From Epiperipatus broadwayi (Eukaryota; Onychophora; Udeonychophora; Euonychophora; Peripatidae), in NCBI GenBank assembly GCA_028023455.1, contig JAQFVV010000032.1, positions 3,038,001-3,102,000 on the forward strand: a DNA stretch of 64,000 nucleotides, in the 5' to 3' direction. The position numbers were made by a program, and so were the translations under genes. The notes below the pieces were generated by a model. It ran no database searches, was not told the DNA's origin, and was given only the letters and a program-made list of their open reading frames with translations. Below, in pieces: positions 48,298-59,365 of this stretch (position 1 is its first letter; each line of letters begins with the position of its first letter).

Positions 48298-50289
48298 CTC
48301 TGCGCACAGATAATGAAGTTATTAATTGTATGTGAAATTATCAAAATTTACCGCCAAGTGCTTTCGGGACAGTTTATAGTCCCATATTCATGTAATATTT
48401 TCTGAATGACTTAGCATTTTTAATGCAAAATTTTTCATTTTTTAAAAATAGAACATATTAAAAAATTTTAAATTTTTGGGGAGATAAATGATCTATACCT
48501 CCAAAGAAAATATTTATTATATATTTTATTGTAATTATTAATCATTATTACTCTTTTTACATTTTTTTATCGTTGCTTAGTAACTAAACATCTTTCTATA
48601 TGTTCAGAATTTATTAAATATATTAATTTATCTTCTATTAGCAATTCTTTGCTGTAAATTTCTTTTACTATTCACTGAAACAATGCAATTTTTATAATTA
48701 TTAATATTATTCTTTGAATTGAAGATTTTTATTGTGCACTCTAAATTGACTTGATTTTATTTTTCTCAAGATATCACTTTTATTTATTAAAAACATTTTA
48801 TACATGATGATATGAAAATTATAGCATTATTGAGATGGGATATTATAGAGATAAAAGTTACGAAAAGATCATATGTTGTGATATGTTCAATGAGGCAACT
48901 TATGTGATATTTTAATAATGACAAAAAGTGACTCATAGAGTTATTTTGAAAATTGATATATGAAAAAAGAGATGAGGATATTTTTTTTAAGTTTTGATAA
49001 ATGAAAAGTTTAGTTGAGAATTTAATAATAGTAACATATGTTTGGAGATTTGAATGGTTATCAGTTAAACTTTATGCTGATTAGCAGATAGTCTTAGGAT
49101 TAGTAATTGGTGTAATTTGAAATATTAATCCATTCAAAAACTAATATGTTTTAAGAATATTGACATAAATATTGGAAGTGTTACATATGACTTAGTATTG
49201 ATTAAAATTCATTGTTATTTTTAACAATATTCCTTTTATATTTATATTATATTTATGATTTACTTTTATATTTAATATGAGGATTATAAATAAGTAAATA
49301 AATGTATATATAATAAACCTTCAAATTTTATAATGATTTTGATACATCACTAATTGTTTAAGAAACAGACAGAAATATATTATTCTTATCATTTGAAAAC
49401 ATTTGATCTGAAAATATTAACTAAAATCATTCTTAGAAAATATCACATCTTTTAAATTTACATATTTTGCTATCTAAGTTTTCTTATTAATTTAGCCAGG
49501 TTGGTCAATGGATAGAGACTATGGATAAGTAATTTGTCTGAGGAAAGTAAAAATAAAAGAAACTGAGAAAAGTCTGCTTGATGAAACATCAATATTCCCA
49601 AACAATTAATTGTATGTTTACTTAAGCATGATGATATAAATGACTCCTCATCAGTGCTAATGTTGTAAATTTTAGACTTAATTGTAGTTTATAGTTATCT
49701 TAATATTCACATAATTGTTTATATACCCATATATAGAAATTTAGTAAAAGTGATAATAGTTATCTGTTACTTTGAAAATCATTTTTCATATGCAAAATTG
49801 TGAAAATATTCCTCAATAGCTTTTTTAAGAAATTTTCATCCTATACAGAATTGACTATAAAACTGGACTACATATTACTGCCTAACAGTAATGTCCTTAA
49901 ATATTCATTCATTTTTTCCATTATATATTTTCTGCATTAGTGATATTAATTCTGATTTTTTGAAAAGTATGTACTTGCCTTTATTGTTGATTAATCATTT
50001 CTGTGGAATGTAAAGAGAATTGATAATAAATTATTATGTTTGTAATTTTATAAATTTTTTATTTTGCTTTGTGCAAAAATAATTAATAAATGTTAAGTAA
50101 TTTAACCAGTTATTTTAACATTGAATTAGTTTTCAGTAAGACAGTGGAGCAGTTAGCTAGATACGAAATTATTGATCATTAAATATGTTTCTATATATCA
50201 GCATAACAATGAAAAAAAATTTTTAATCTGCATTTCTTATTATTTGACTAGTCTGGTGAATAATGTCTAAATTGTTTTGATTTACCCTG
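48083..50289. other. AT-rich intronic DNA
   Basis: TA/TG microsatellite at about 48268-48297; no gene or transposon end was recognised. Confidence 0.5.
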
Positions 50290-50365
50290 CGTGGGTTGGC
50301 ACACTTTGTAGAGAGTCAGACTTGAGATCAGGAAGTCCCAGTATCGATTCTGGCACTTGCGTGTC
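50290..50365 (+). repeat. tRNA-like head of a SINE (Ser-like, anticodon TGA)
   Basis: The stretch reads like a tRNA: an A-box-like part (GGCACACTTTGTAGAGAGTC), an anticodon loop CTTGAGA giving TGA, and a B-box/T-arm CCAGTATCGATTCTGG with a 4-bp stem. The acceptor stem pairs poorly (GCGTG and CACTTGC), so it is not a functional tRNA. About 45 bp of unrelated sequence and a T-rich run follow, as in tRNA-derived SINEs. Confidence 0.5.
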
Positions 50366-50410
50366 TTGTGCTCAAATTAAGCAGTAAAGCCATCTTTTTT
50401 TTTTTTATTT

Positions 50411-52714
50411 GGAAAACTACTGAAGAGACATTTACTATGCAGTTGGCTATTTAAAGTTATTTTTATTTTGAATTTCTCTTTTACATTTCTTTAATCCAGC
50501 ATCTTGCTTATGAATTTAATATGCTTTGATTGCTTTGACTGGCTTGTGTAGATGAATTGGTGATGTGATTGCTCTCTGGACCTGTCCATAGAATGATTGA
50601 TTGATTGATTGATATATATTGGACATATTAATTATATTAACATGCTTATGTATTGTCAGAATTGCATATTATATCTTGCTCTTATAATTTTTGTATTCTT
50701 ACATTATAGTGTTTTGCTGTGATGAGATAGATGGTGGTCTCTTTAAGATTTTTATCTATATAAATAAAAAATTAATAATAGTTTTTCATCTTATTTAATC
50801 ATTTTTACAAGTATATTATTTACTGATTATTTATTATGGAATAATGCCTCCTACAACTTTATATATATGTGAAAATATTCTTAAATTTTTTACTAATTGT
50901 CTTAGTCTTTGTACTTTATAATTAAATATGATACTTTATTAATATTTCTCTGTTTATTCTTCTTTTTTTAAAAAATGTAAACAGAGACTGCTGTAAATTT
51001 CAGTTAAAAGAATAAAATGTTTTATATCATATGTTTATAATTTTTTTTTTTTTAAATTTAATTCGTATATACGTTATTGTTTACTTTTCAACTTTTTATC
51101 ATTATCATGCTATGCAGAAAATTTTGATAGTTCATTGTTTGTTTAATGTTTTGATTTTTTTTTTTTATGTTTCTAAGTGAAGTTTTTTTATGTGTCAGCA
51201 TTTATTTCCTAATTTATTATTTTTTTTTTTACCTCTCTTCATACAGTGTTCTTATTTTTTAAAGTTATTCAGTTTCAGCCTTACATTAAAATTCAATTTG
51301 CATCTTCATCTACTTGCCTTTCTATTGAAATTGTACAACATTGCTACAATTTGGGTAGTGTGCTAGTTATTTAATAAAATCAATTTCATTTGAAAACATG
51401 GGGGGGGGGGGTATATTTTTTGACAAAATGATAAAATTATGGTGTCAATACTTGTAGAAGTACAATACCTCTCTCACTAGTAGACTGGATCATGTTATAA
51501 TTATATTTTTACTTTATGCCAATGCAATAACAATCATTTGATAAAAGCAAATTAACTTGGAATTTTTATCCTCCAATACTTATCAATAATTGAATGATTA
51601 ACTGGGTTGGTTATTAACCTGCTATCTTTGTGGAAAAAATTCTAGATTTGTTTAGAAACTTTTAACTATCTAAATAAAATTATTAAGTTTTAACCAGATT
51701 TTAAAACTTGATGTGTACATTTGAAGGCAGATAGATGATCTAACAACTATATTACTAGGCTATACTCAAAAAATAACAGCATATATGCTAGTATAATGCT
51801 TTTCTTATCGGTGAGTTAGATTGTATTTTATCACAACTTTATTTTTGTTTTATGATCAGTGCATCAATATTGTGAGTAGAAATGTCTTTTACAAATCAAT
51901 TATTGTATTACTAGATGAATTAGCCATGACTTCCTGAATATATATATATTAGACTTAATTAGAAATTCTTAGTTACATAATAAAAAAAATACTCACATTT
52001 TATCCAGATTTGAAAACTAGGTCGTGGCATGATTGATATGCCATTAACCACACCACAAAGTTGTTTAATTAATTTTTATGTCACACTTAAAATAGTCTTT
52101 ATCTTTTCATTTTCTTTCTTTTCACTGTTCATTAATGTTAAAACTTTTTCAATTCTTTTTTACTACATATTACTGAATGGGTGCAAAGTTCTGTGCATCT
52201 ATCTCCACATCTGAAATTTGAATCCACTTTAATGAATTCTGAAAACTTTTTCATATTCTCTGTATACTTAAAACATTTTATTTTCAGGTAGTTAACACAT
52301 AAACAATTAACTGTTTTTCAATTATTGATCAAAAAATAATATCTCGTTTTTCTTAGCTAATGAGTAAAACAATGAAGTAGCCTTAAATCCTCATTTCTCA
52401 ACATTTTATTGTCTACATTTTAATAATAATATTTTATTGTCTATCACTGTTTTTGTAGAGGGATGACAGAATTTGTCGTTTTTTTTTTCTGTAGTGAATT
52501 CGTCAAAGTCTATTTATATTTACTTTAATATAGAATGTGTCAGTTATAAAAACAAGTTTGTTTTAATTATTCATTATAATAAGCTTCTGATAAACCTATG
52601 ATACTTCATTTTAATTTTAATTTATAATAATTTTTCATATTTGCAATTTCATAATCCATGATTGAAACAAATAAATGTTAAAAATTTCAAAGAGAGAGAG
52701 AGAAAGGGTATTCG
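50411..52714. other. AT-rich intronic DNA
   Basis: T-runs, a G-run at 51401-51410, and TGAT and GA microsatellites (50594-50613, 52691-52704). No gene was found. Confidence 0.5.
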
Positions 52715-53531
52715 TATAAACATCACATGATCATTATTTCTTATGCTATCACATTACTGTTATTAAAACAGGCAAAATTCTCCACACAGTAGTGCCACCC
52801 AGTGCCAACCAGAGTAATAAATGAATGCCAGAAGGTTTATGCATAAAATCCCTCTCTAGTACCTACTCATCCAATATCCCCAGACTAGTTTCTGGTTTGT
52901 GGCCTTAGTCAATGAGGAGCTTTGGATCTGAGAGCACTGCACCTAGATCTTAGGATCTAATGCAACCTATCTCTACTTCAACTACAAAACTATGAGAATA
53001 AAATTGAAAACAATAATATTTTCAATCTAAGCTCAATAGCTTATATAGTCATATGGGTCTGAACCCAGTTCAGTACCCATACATTTTGGTGTCTTTGGCT
53101 TTGTAACAACCATAGCCACCACTATCCTATTAGGAAGGATTGGTGTTAAACCACTAAACATCACATAATCACTATTTCTTATGCTAGCACATGACTTATT
53201 AAAACAGGCAAAACTCTCCATACAGTAGTGCCACTCAGTACCAACTAGAGTAACCAATGGCTGCCAGAAGGTTTGTGCATGCCTATTCATCCAATATCCT
53301 CAGACTAGTTTCCAGCTTGTGGCTTTCATCAGTGAGGAGCCCTGGATTTGAGAGCACTGCACCTAGATCTTAGGATCTAATGCAATTCTTCAGCAGCCAC
53401 CTTTTGCCTATTGTTGACTACAAAGTTATGCCTACTCACCTATTATTCCCAGACTAGTTTTAGCTTGTGGCTTTCATCAATGAGAATCCTTGGATTTGAG
53501 GGCATTCCCCCAAACCTTAATATCTAAATCA
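52715..53531. mobile_element. Left arm of a large foldback element (tandem units)
   Basis: Unit one (52721 to about 53020) and unit two (53155-53430) share AAACATCACATRATCA, TTTCTTATGCTA, AAAACAGGCAAAA(T/C)TCTCC, ACAGTAGTGCCAC and AGAAGGTTTRTGCAT. They also share the CCAGACTAGTTTC...GTGGC core and TTAGGATCTAATGCAA. A third partial core starts at about 53432. The spacer at 53030-53150 contains CATATGGGTCTGAACCCAGT, also found in the 43-44 kb foldback. The arm is interrupted at 53531 by the hAT-like element. Confidence 0.75.
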
Positions 53532-55847
53532 CAGGGGTCTTCAACCACCGGCCCCGAAAGTTTTTGCGGGGGTCCGCACCCCAGAAAGGGGAGGAAAATT
53601 GTAATAACAAAATAATAAGATATTTAAACTTTTAATTAATATAAACAATTTTTATTTATTTTTTCATCGCATTTTTACCCGATTAAAAAAAAAGAAACAG
53701 AACAAAAACAAAATCTAATCAATCATACATAAATTAATTTGTTTTTCTAATTATCACAGATGTTTATGGGGGGGGGGGGGAGAAAAAAGTTTTTTATTAT
53801 ACAAACTCCAGTTGTCTTTTGATAGCCAATCACAGCCACTTGTCAGCATTGTTAAAACAATAAAATGTAACGTGACTTTTTTTGATCTTTTCAATTTTTT
53901 CTACTCTCTCTTTTAATTCTTCAACCGCCTCTTACGAGGCATCTCGTCGACATCTGACGTCACTCTAACTCTGCTAGTTCTTATGCTAAAATATTCGTTT
54001 GACAGGTATTGATTAGATTTTTAAAAGTTCTGTAAGATGGTGCCCTCTTCCGAATTATTTTACAAGTAAAAAATAAAAAAAAACGCATTTTAAACTAAAC
54101 AAAGAAAGAACCTTGTCAGTGATTCGCTGTCAGCTGGCTCTGCCGAAAAAGATATTCTGATTGGCTGGAAAGAACAAAGAAACCGCCTGATCAAAGAAAA
54201 TAAAGAAAAACGCTGAGATTTTCATTTCGAATGCAATTTAAGTATTAAAAAAATATAATTTGAGAAATTAAACTAGTTTTTTAAAAAATATACCAAAAAA
54301 AAAACAAAATTATTTTCGAAAAATATTGAAGATTTTAGTAAAAATATTTAAGATTTAGCAAAAAGAAATCTTTACTTTTCGATAACGTAAAATTGAAAAA
54401 AAGCATTTGCGTCAGCACTTTTTTGTTTAGACATTTGCTTTATATTTGCCGAAATTGAATATATTTTATAATAAATAAATAGCAATTTATTTTTGAAAGA
54501 ACTTTCGTTCTCTTTCATAACCTGAAAAATTAGTAATATACTTTTTATAAACGTATCTGAGTTGAATTTAATATTATAGGCGAATATGTTTTAACAATAG
54601 GCTTTGTCTTCAGTTTGTGAGTTGGCCAATTAAAAGATTTGATTTTTACCTCATACAACCAATAATATAATTAGCGGTTTAAGGGTTAATATTTCATTTT
54701 TAGTGTTGTTTTTTTTTGGCTATAACGGTGATTTTTTTTTTTTTGGATTTAACTTTATTTTTGAAATCAATTTTTATTACCTTTTTTAAAAAATAAAAAC
54801 CAAAAAATAAGTTCTGTCTCTAACTTTTACAATGTATTTCTCAATACACCCCCACCACCCCCAAAATAAAGTAAGATCAAAACTTTTGACTTTTTCAAGT
54901 TTCATGTTTTTTTTTTTTTTTGTTTAAAAATATGGCCATTTTTTTTTAAGCCTATAAGACGATATCTTTTTTGCCTTTATTTGTATACAACCACTGATAT
55001 ACTAAAACTTTTATTTTTAAAACCAATTTTTATTACCTTTTTTAAAAATAAAAACAAAACAAAAATAACTGTTGTCTCAGTGAAGACAAAGTATTTTTCA
55101 ACCCACTCCCCCCAAAAAAATTAAAATAAGATCTTTTTTGGATTACCTTTTTTTAAAAATAAAAACCAAAAAATAAGTTCTGTCGCTAACTTTTACAATA
55201 TATTTCTCAATACACCCGCACCACCCCAAAATAAAGTAAGATCAAAACTTTTGAATTTTTCAAGTTTCATTTTCTTTTTTTTTGTTTAAAAATACACCCA
55301 CTTTTTTTTAGCCTATAAGGCGATATTTTTTTTGGCTTTACTTGTATGACGCTAAAATACTAAAACTTTTATTTTTTAAAACCAATGACTGTTAAATATT
55401 TCTCAAAATCAATCTTTTGTCTCAGTGATGACAAAATATTTCTCAACCCCCTCACCCCCCCCCCCCCCCCCCCCAAATAAATAAAAAAGTTCAAAACTTT
55501 TGACTTTTTCAACATTCAGGTGAATAACATTTTATTCTTGCATGTTTTAACAATGAAATAATAAACGTAAAATGCAAGCACATTAATGAGAACGATTGTT
55601 ATTGTACTGTTTTCTGTAGCAGTATGACTGCTCAACTCGAGAAAGAGTGTTCAACATGTTAAGGTAAGCAACACCATTACGATAAACAATAACTAGTATG
55701 CTGTTTTGGTCAGTTATAACAATTATGCTTATCTAAGGCTAAGCAGGTTATATCTTTAAGAAAATTTATCTGTAAACTCCTGCCAGGCCGCGGAATTTTA
55801 TTCTTATTTTTGCCGGTCCGCAGGTGTGAAAAGGTTGAAGACCACTG
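53532..55847. mobile_element. hAT-like non-autonomous DNA transposon
   Basis: The ends are CAGGGGTCTTCAACC at 53532 and, as reverse complement, CAGTGGTCTTCAACC ending at 55847: 15-bp terminal inverted repeats with one mismatch and the CAGNGG start typical of hAT elements. GGTCCGC follows near each end. It is 2.3 kb long and has no transposase reading frame. The interior holds imperfect tandem units (54761-55505). It sits in the left arm of the foldback; the flanks are ATCTAAATCA and ATCTAATGCA, so the target duplication is imperfect or has mutated. A poly-C run occurs at 55456-55474. Confidence 0.75.
54761..55505. repeat. Internal tandem repeat of the hAT-like element
   Basis: Units of varying length share AAACCAATTTTTATTACC, TTTCTCAATACACCC, a C-rich run, AAATAAAGTAAGATCAAAAC and TTTTGACTTTTTCAAGTTTC. 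Copies start near 54761, 55016, 55140 and 55376. The reverse complement of the same unit fills the TIR element at 16651-17951. Confidence 0.7.
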
Positions 55848-56125
55848 ATCTAATGCAATCCTCTGGCAGTCACCTTTTGCTTGTTTGCTTAACTACAGGT
55901 GGCTGCTGGAGGGTTGCATTAGATTCTAAAATTTAGGTGCAATACTCTCAAATCCAAAGATCCTCACTGATGAAAGTCACAGGCTAGAAATTAGTCAGAA
56001 AATATTGGGTGAATGGGCACTAGATAAGGATTTTATGCACAAACCTTTCTGCATCCATTGATTACAAAGGCTTGCACTTGATGGCACTACTGTATGGAGA
56101 AGGAATTATGGAAGAGTTTGTTGGG
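55848..56125. mobile_element. Centre and inner right arm of the large foldback
   Basis: CTAATGCAATCCTCTGGCAG at 55850 and its inverted partner CTGCTGGAGGGTTGCATTAG at 55904 make the central hairpin. Then follow the inverted core (CTCACTGATGAAAGTCACAG, GAAATTAGTCAG), GCACAAACCTTTCTGC and CACTACTGTATGGAGAAGG. It matches the left arm 52770-53430 in reverse complement. It is cut at about 56125 by the LINE. Confidence 0.7.
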
Positions 56126-57638
56126 AATGAATATAAGGATTGGTTTGGGAAATAGAAAAAGTGGCAAATAGGGTTTTAGGGGAGAATATTCAGAAGAATA
56201 AAACTAATAGAAAAGTGTGAATTAGTAAAAGTGTAAAAAAAGAAAAAAGCATGCAAGAGAATATAAATGTGCTATTAAAAACAAAGAAAGTGAAAAAGAT
56301 GGTATTATATGGGGAAAATATTTTTTTTAAAAAAAAAGTTGACAACAATAGATAATTATAAATAGAGAATGAAATTAAATAGTAAATTATTGGAGGATAT
56401 TAATAAAAGTGGAAGAAATGGGAATAAAAAATTATGAAAATATATTAAAAGAAGGAATGTAGGAAAGAGAGAAATAGTATTAATAGATGATGAGGGAAAA
56501 GAGTATAGCTCTAGAGAAGAATTAGAGACAATCTTAAATATGTAATGGATATAAAAAGATATTAATGTGAAGGACAGGGTGATAACAAATATAAAAGCAT
56601 ATAGCAATGGAAATATTAGGGTTACGGAAAATGAATTGAATCAGGCAGGGAGGAAATTGAAAAAGAAGTTTAGATGGATGGCCAGCAGATAGTGATGAAT
56701 TTAGGAAATAGGAGAAAAATTAACTCTATTTAATCATGTTTTAATAACGTGGCAAAGAAGATAGAATTTCCAGATAGCTGGAGTAATACATGAGTAATGC
56801 TACTATTTAAAGGAAAAGGTAAGGACTATAGAAAGATAAACATTTATAGACCAGTAGCAACAACATTGATGTTGTGTATAAAGTTTTTGCATATATGATG
56901 GCTGGAAAGATTGCAAAATGGATGGAAGAAAATAATATAGTGGGAAAAATTCAAGGAGGTTTTAGAATTGATAAGCGTATATGAGATAATTTATTTGTAA
57001 TCACACAACTTATAGACATGAGTAGTGTAATGGTCTGAAAGTACCCAGAGACACAGGTAAAGGGGGTTTGAACCTCGCCTATCACTCTAGATCATAACTA
57101 AGCGATTCATTCCCTTAACTTCACAAGAGTTCATTTTCTAATTCAGCCCGGTGATCAGGTAGAGACAAGACTCTTAGGAATCCTAGTATGTAATGATCAG
57201 GTTTACACATATACAATAATGAACATCTACAACTTGGTTACTATTATAAATTACTAATTTATTGTTAGCATACAATTGTTTATATTTCCTTTAATGGAAT
57301 TATTTACAAATAACAAGAAAGTATCAGTGTATGTACCTAAGACTCAGTTGTAACTTCCAATTTTTGAAATAAAAGAAAAACGAAACCGTTGATATGCCTT
57401 ATTAAACATAGGATTGAATTTAACTAGGTAGAAAGGAAATGTGGAAATTAATCTATGGTGAGAGAACATGATAAAGTCAACATGTTTAAATTAGTTAAAC
57501 AAACTGGAGACTGAATTAAACATAGCTTCATTTATACTGATATATATATATATAACCCCAACCAATCATTTATTTTTAATATTCAATAACTGTGATTGAC
57601 TTTATGGTTTGTGGTTAAATAAACAGTGAATAGTGAAG

Positions 57639-57673
<35 letters not shown>

Positions 57674-59289
57674 TGCTCTCTATATGTACAGCTTCAGTTA
57701 GGAATACAGGAAGTCAGTTATATATGGTCTTTATAGATATGGAGAAGGCATATTATAGAGTAAATAGATTATGGATAAGTTATTTGAAAATGAATGGAGC
57801 TTTAGTGGATCTTATTAAGATATTGTATAAAAGTAATTACTATACATATCAGATAGGAAATGTAGAATCAGTTAGGGGTAAAAATAGGGTGGTACTAAGG
57901 CATGGATTCCCTATGTCACCTATTTTATTTTTGCTATATTTGGGAGGGCACTAGACAGACTAAGAAGAGGAGTAGAGATACCATTAATAGATGGCAAGGG
58001 AGTGTATACATTATCATGTCTTTTATTTATTGATGATATTTTCTTGTGCACAGAAAGTACGGAAGATATAGAAGTTGTGCTGGTTTGTAAAGAGATGGAG
58101 ATCAAATTTAGTAAAGAAAAATCAAAAGTAATGATGATAAATGCTGAGATAAGAGAAGAGAATTTTTCTTGAAGGATACAAAATTAATGTGGTGAATAAG
58201 TATAACTATTTGGGAATTGTCTTAAAGTAATCGGAGAAATTGCTTGTTTGAATGGGAGAAAAAATTGATAAATGAAATTAACAGTGTTTTTATATAATAA
58301 ATATAATATAGCCATGTTTGTATGGAAGGTAGTGGCAGTAGAAGGGTTAACTTATGGACATTGGCTTATGTGTTAATAAAAGGGTGAGATTATTTTGAAA
58401 AAGAACAAAGAGAAGTAGGAAGGCATGCATTAGATGTAGATGTATGGACGGCAAAGGATGCAATTCCATGAGAAATGGGATGGCCAAGTTTTTTGTATGA
58501 GAGATGCATTTAGAAAAATGAAAATGTTCAGTAGATTACAATTTATGGTTAGGAAAATAGCCAAAATAGTATTTAATTGGTGTCGAGTACAGGACAGACA
58601 ACATAATGGGTGAGAAAGATAGTACAGTATGCAAAAGGTTTGGATAAAAATTATGTCAGTGTACTTGTACAAAAGGTGGGATGATTGTGTTAGGAGGATT
58701 GTTAAGTGCTATAGAAGCAAAGAATGTGACAGGGGAATAGATGCATTAATAAAAAATAGGGAGCTGGAAAAATGGAGAATTAGTATGGAGAGTAAAAAGA
58801 GGCTAAATATATATAGTAGTAAGCAGACTGTTAGTTAATTTATGATAATAACAAGGAAAGTAATTTACTGTTTAAGGCTCAAACAGGAACATTAGCCATA
58901 AGGGAATGTATACATAAATGGAGAAAATGTGGGTGATTTAGTCTGTAAGTTATGAAAAGAAGACATGGAAAATATTAGGCATCTGTTAATTGAATATAAA
59001 AGTCTACAAGCAGAAAGGGTACAAATAATACGAGAAAATAAATATAAACTAAGTGATTATACAGAAAGTGGATTATTAGTCTTTATGCTGGGCTTGGAAA
59101 AAGATAAAGGTGATTTAGATATAAAGGCTATGGATTGGATAAAGATGATTTGTGGAAATGGAATAGAGCCGGATAGAGAAGAATATGAGAAACAGTTGGG
59201 AATAGAAAGAGTAAATAAGATGGCTAACAGGTTTTTCTGTGCATGTTGATTAAGAGATTCTTGACTTCGATAAAGAAGTTACCATATCT
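56126..59289 (+). pseudogene. LINE relic: linker, reverse transcriptase and C-terminal knuckle
   Basis: A decayed non-LTR retrotransposon on the + strand, broken by many stops and frameshifts. In order one sees a Lys-rich linker; LFKGKGKDYRKI at about 56800; WMEENNIVGKIQGGFR at about 56920-56970 (RT motif region); then after a 650-bp insertion VFIDMEKAY (motif A Asp) at 57730. Next come RHGFPMSP (normally RQGCPLSP) at 57900, LFIDDI with the paired Asp of the YxDD box near 58030, and NKYNYLGIV (thumb) at 58200. The C-terminal knuckle at 58940-58985 keeps the C-x2-C-x8-H-x4-C spacing but has a stop for the second Cys and Tyr for the last. The last open stretch is 58965-59249. The endonuclease is missing. 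It lies inside the right arm of the foldback. Confidence 0.8.
57018..57665 (+). mobile_element. Insertion inside the LINE, with tRNA-like promoter boxes
   Basis: The LINE frame stops near 57018 and resumes at about 57670. The inserted DNA begins TAGTGTAATGGTCTG (A-box-like), followed 30 bp later by GGGTTTGAACCTCGCC (B-box-like), as in a tRNA-derived SINE. It ends in a CA/TA microsatellite (57631-57672). The body (57100-57630) matches no family I know; it may be one SINE or a SINE plus a later insertion. Confidence 0.5.
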
Positions 59290-59365
59290 TATCACTTATA
59301 ATTATTAACAGCCTGTGCAAGCATATGAAATAGTGATCATGTGATGTTTTGATGTTTTATTGTAA
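59290..59365. mobile_element. Outer end of the right foldback arm
   Basis: In reverse complement this reads AAACATCACATGATCACTAT, then TTCATATGCTTGCACAGG and CTGTTAATA. This matches the outer end of the left arm (52721-52770 and 53160-53200). The LINE therefore inserted within the right arm, splitting it into 55848-56125 and this piece. Confidence 0.65.

Noticed and set aside
55456-55474. Poly-C run and other G/C homopolymers (17400, 26380, 51401, 53769) as structured elements
   Set aside because: These are single homopolymer runs, not spaced G-tracts; most lie in transposon interiors and lengths may be sequencing-dependent.
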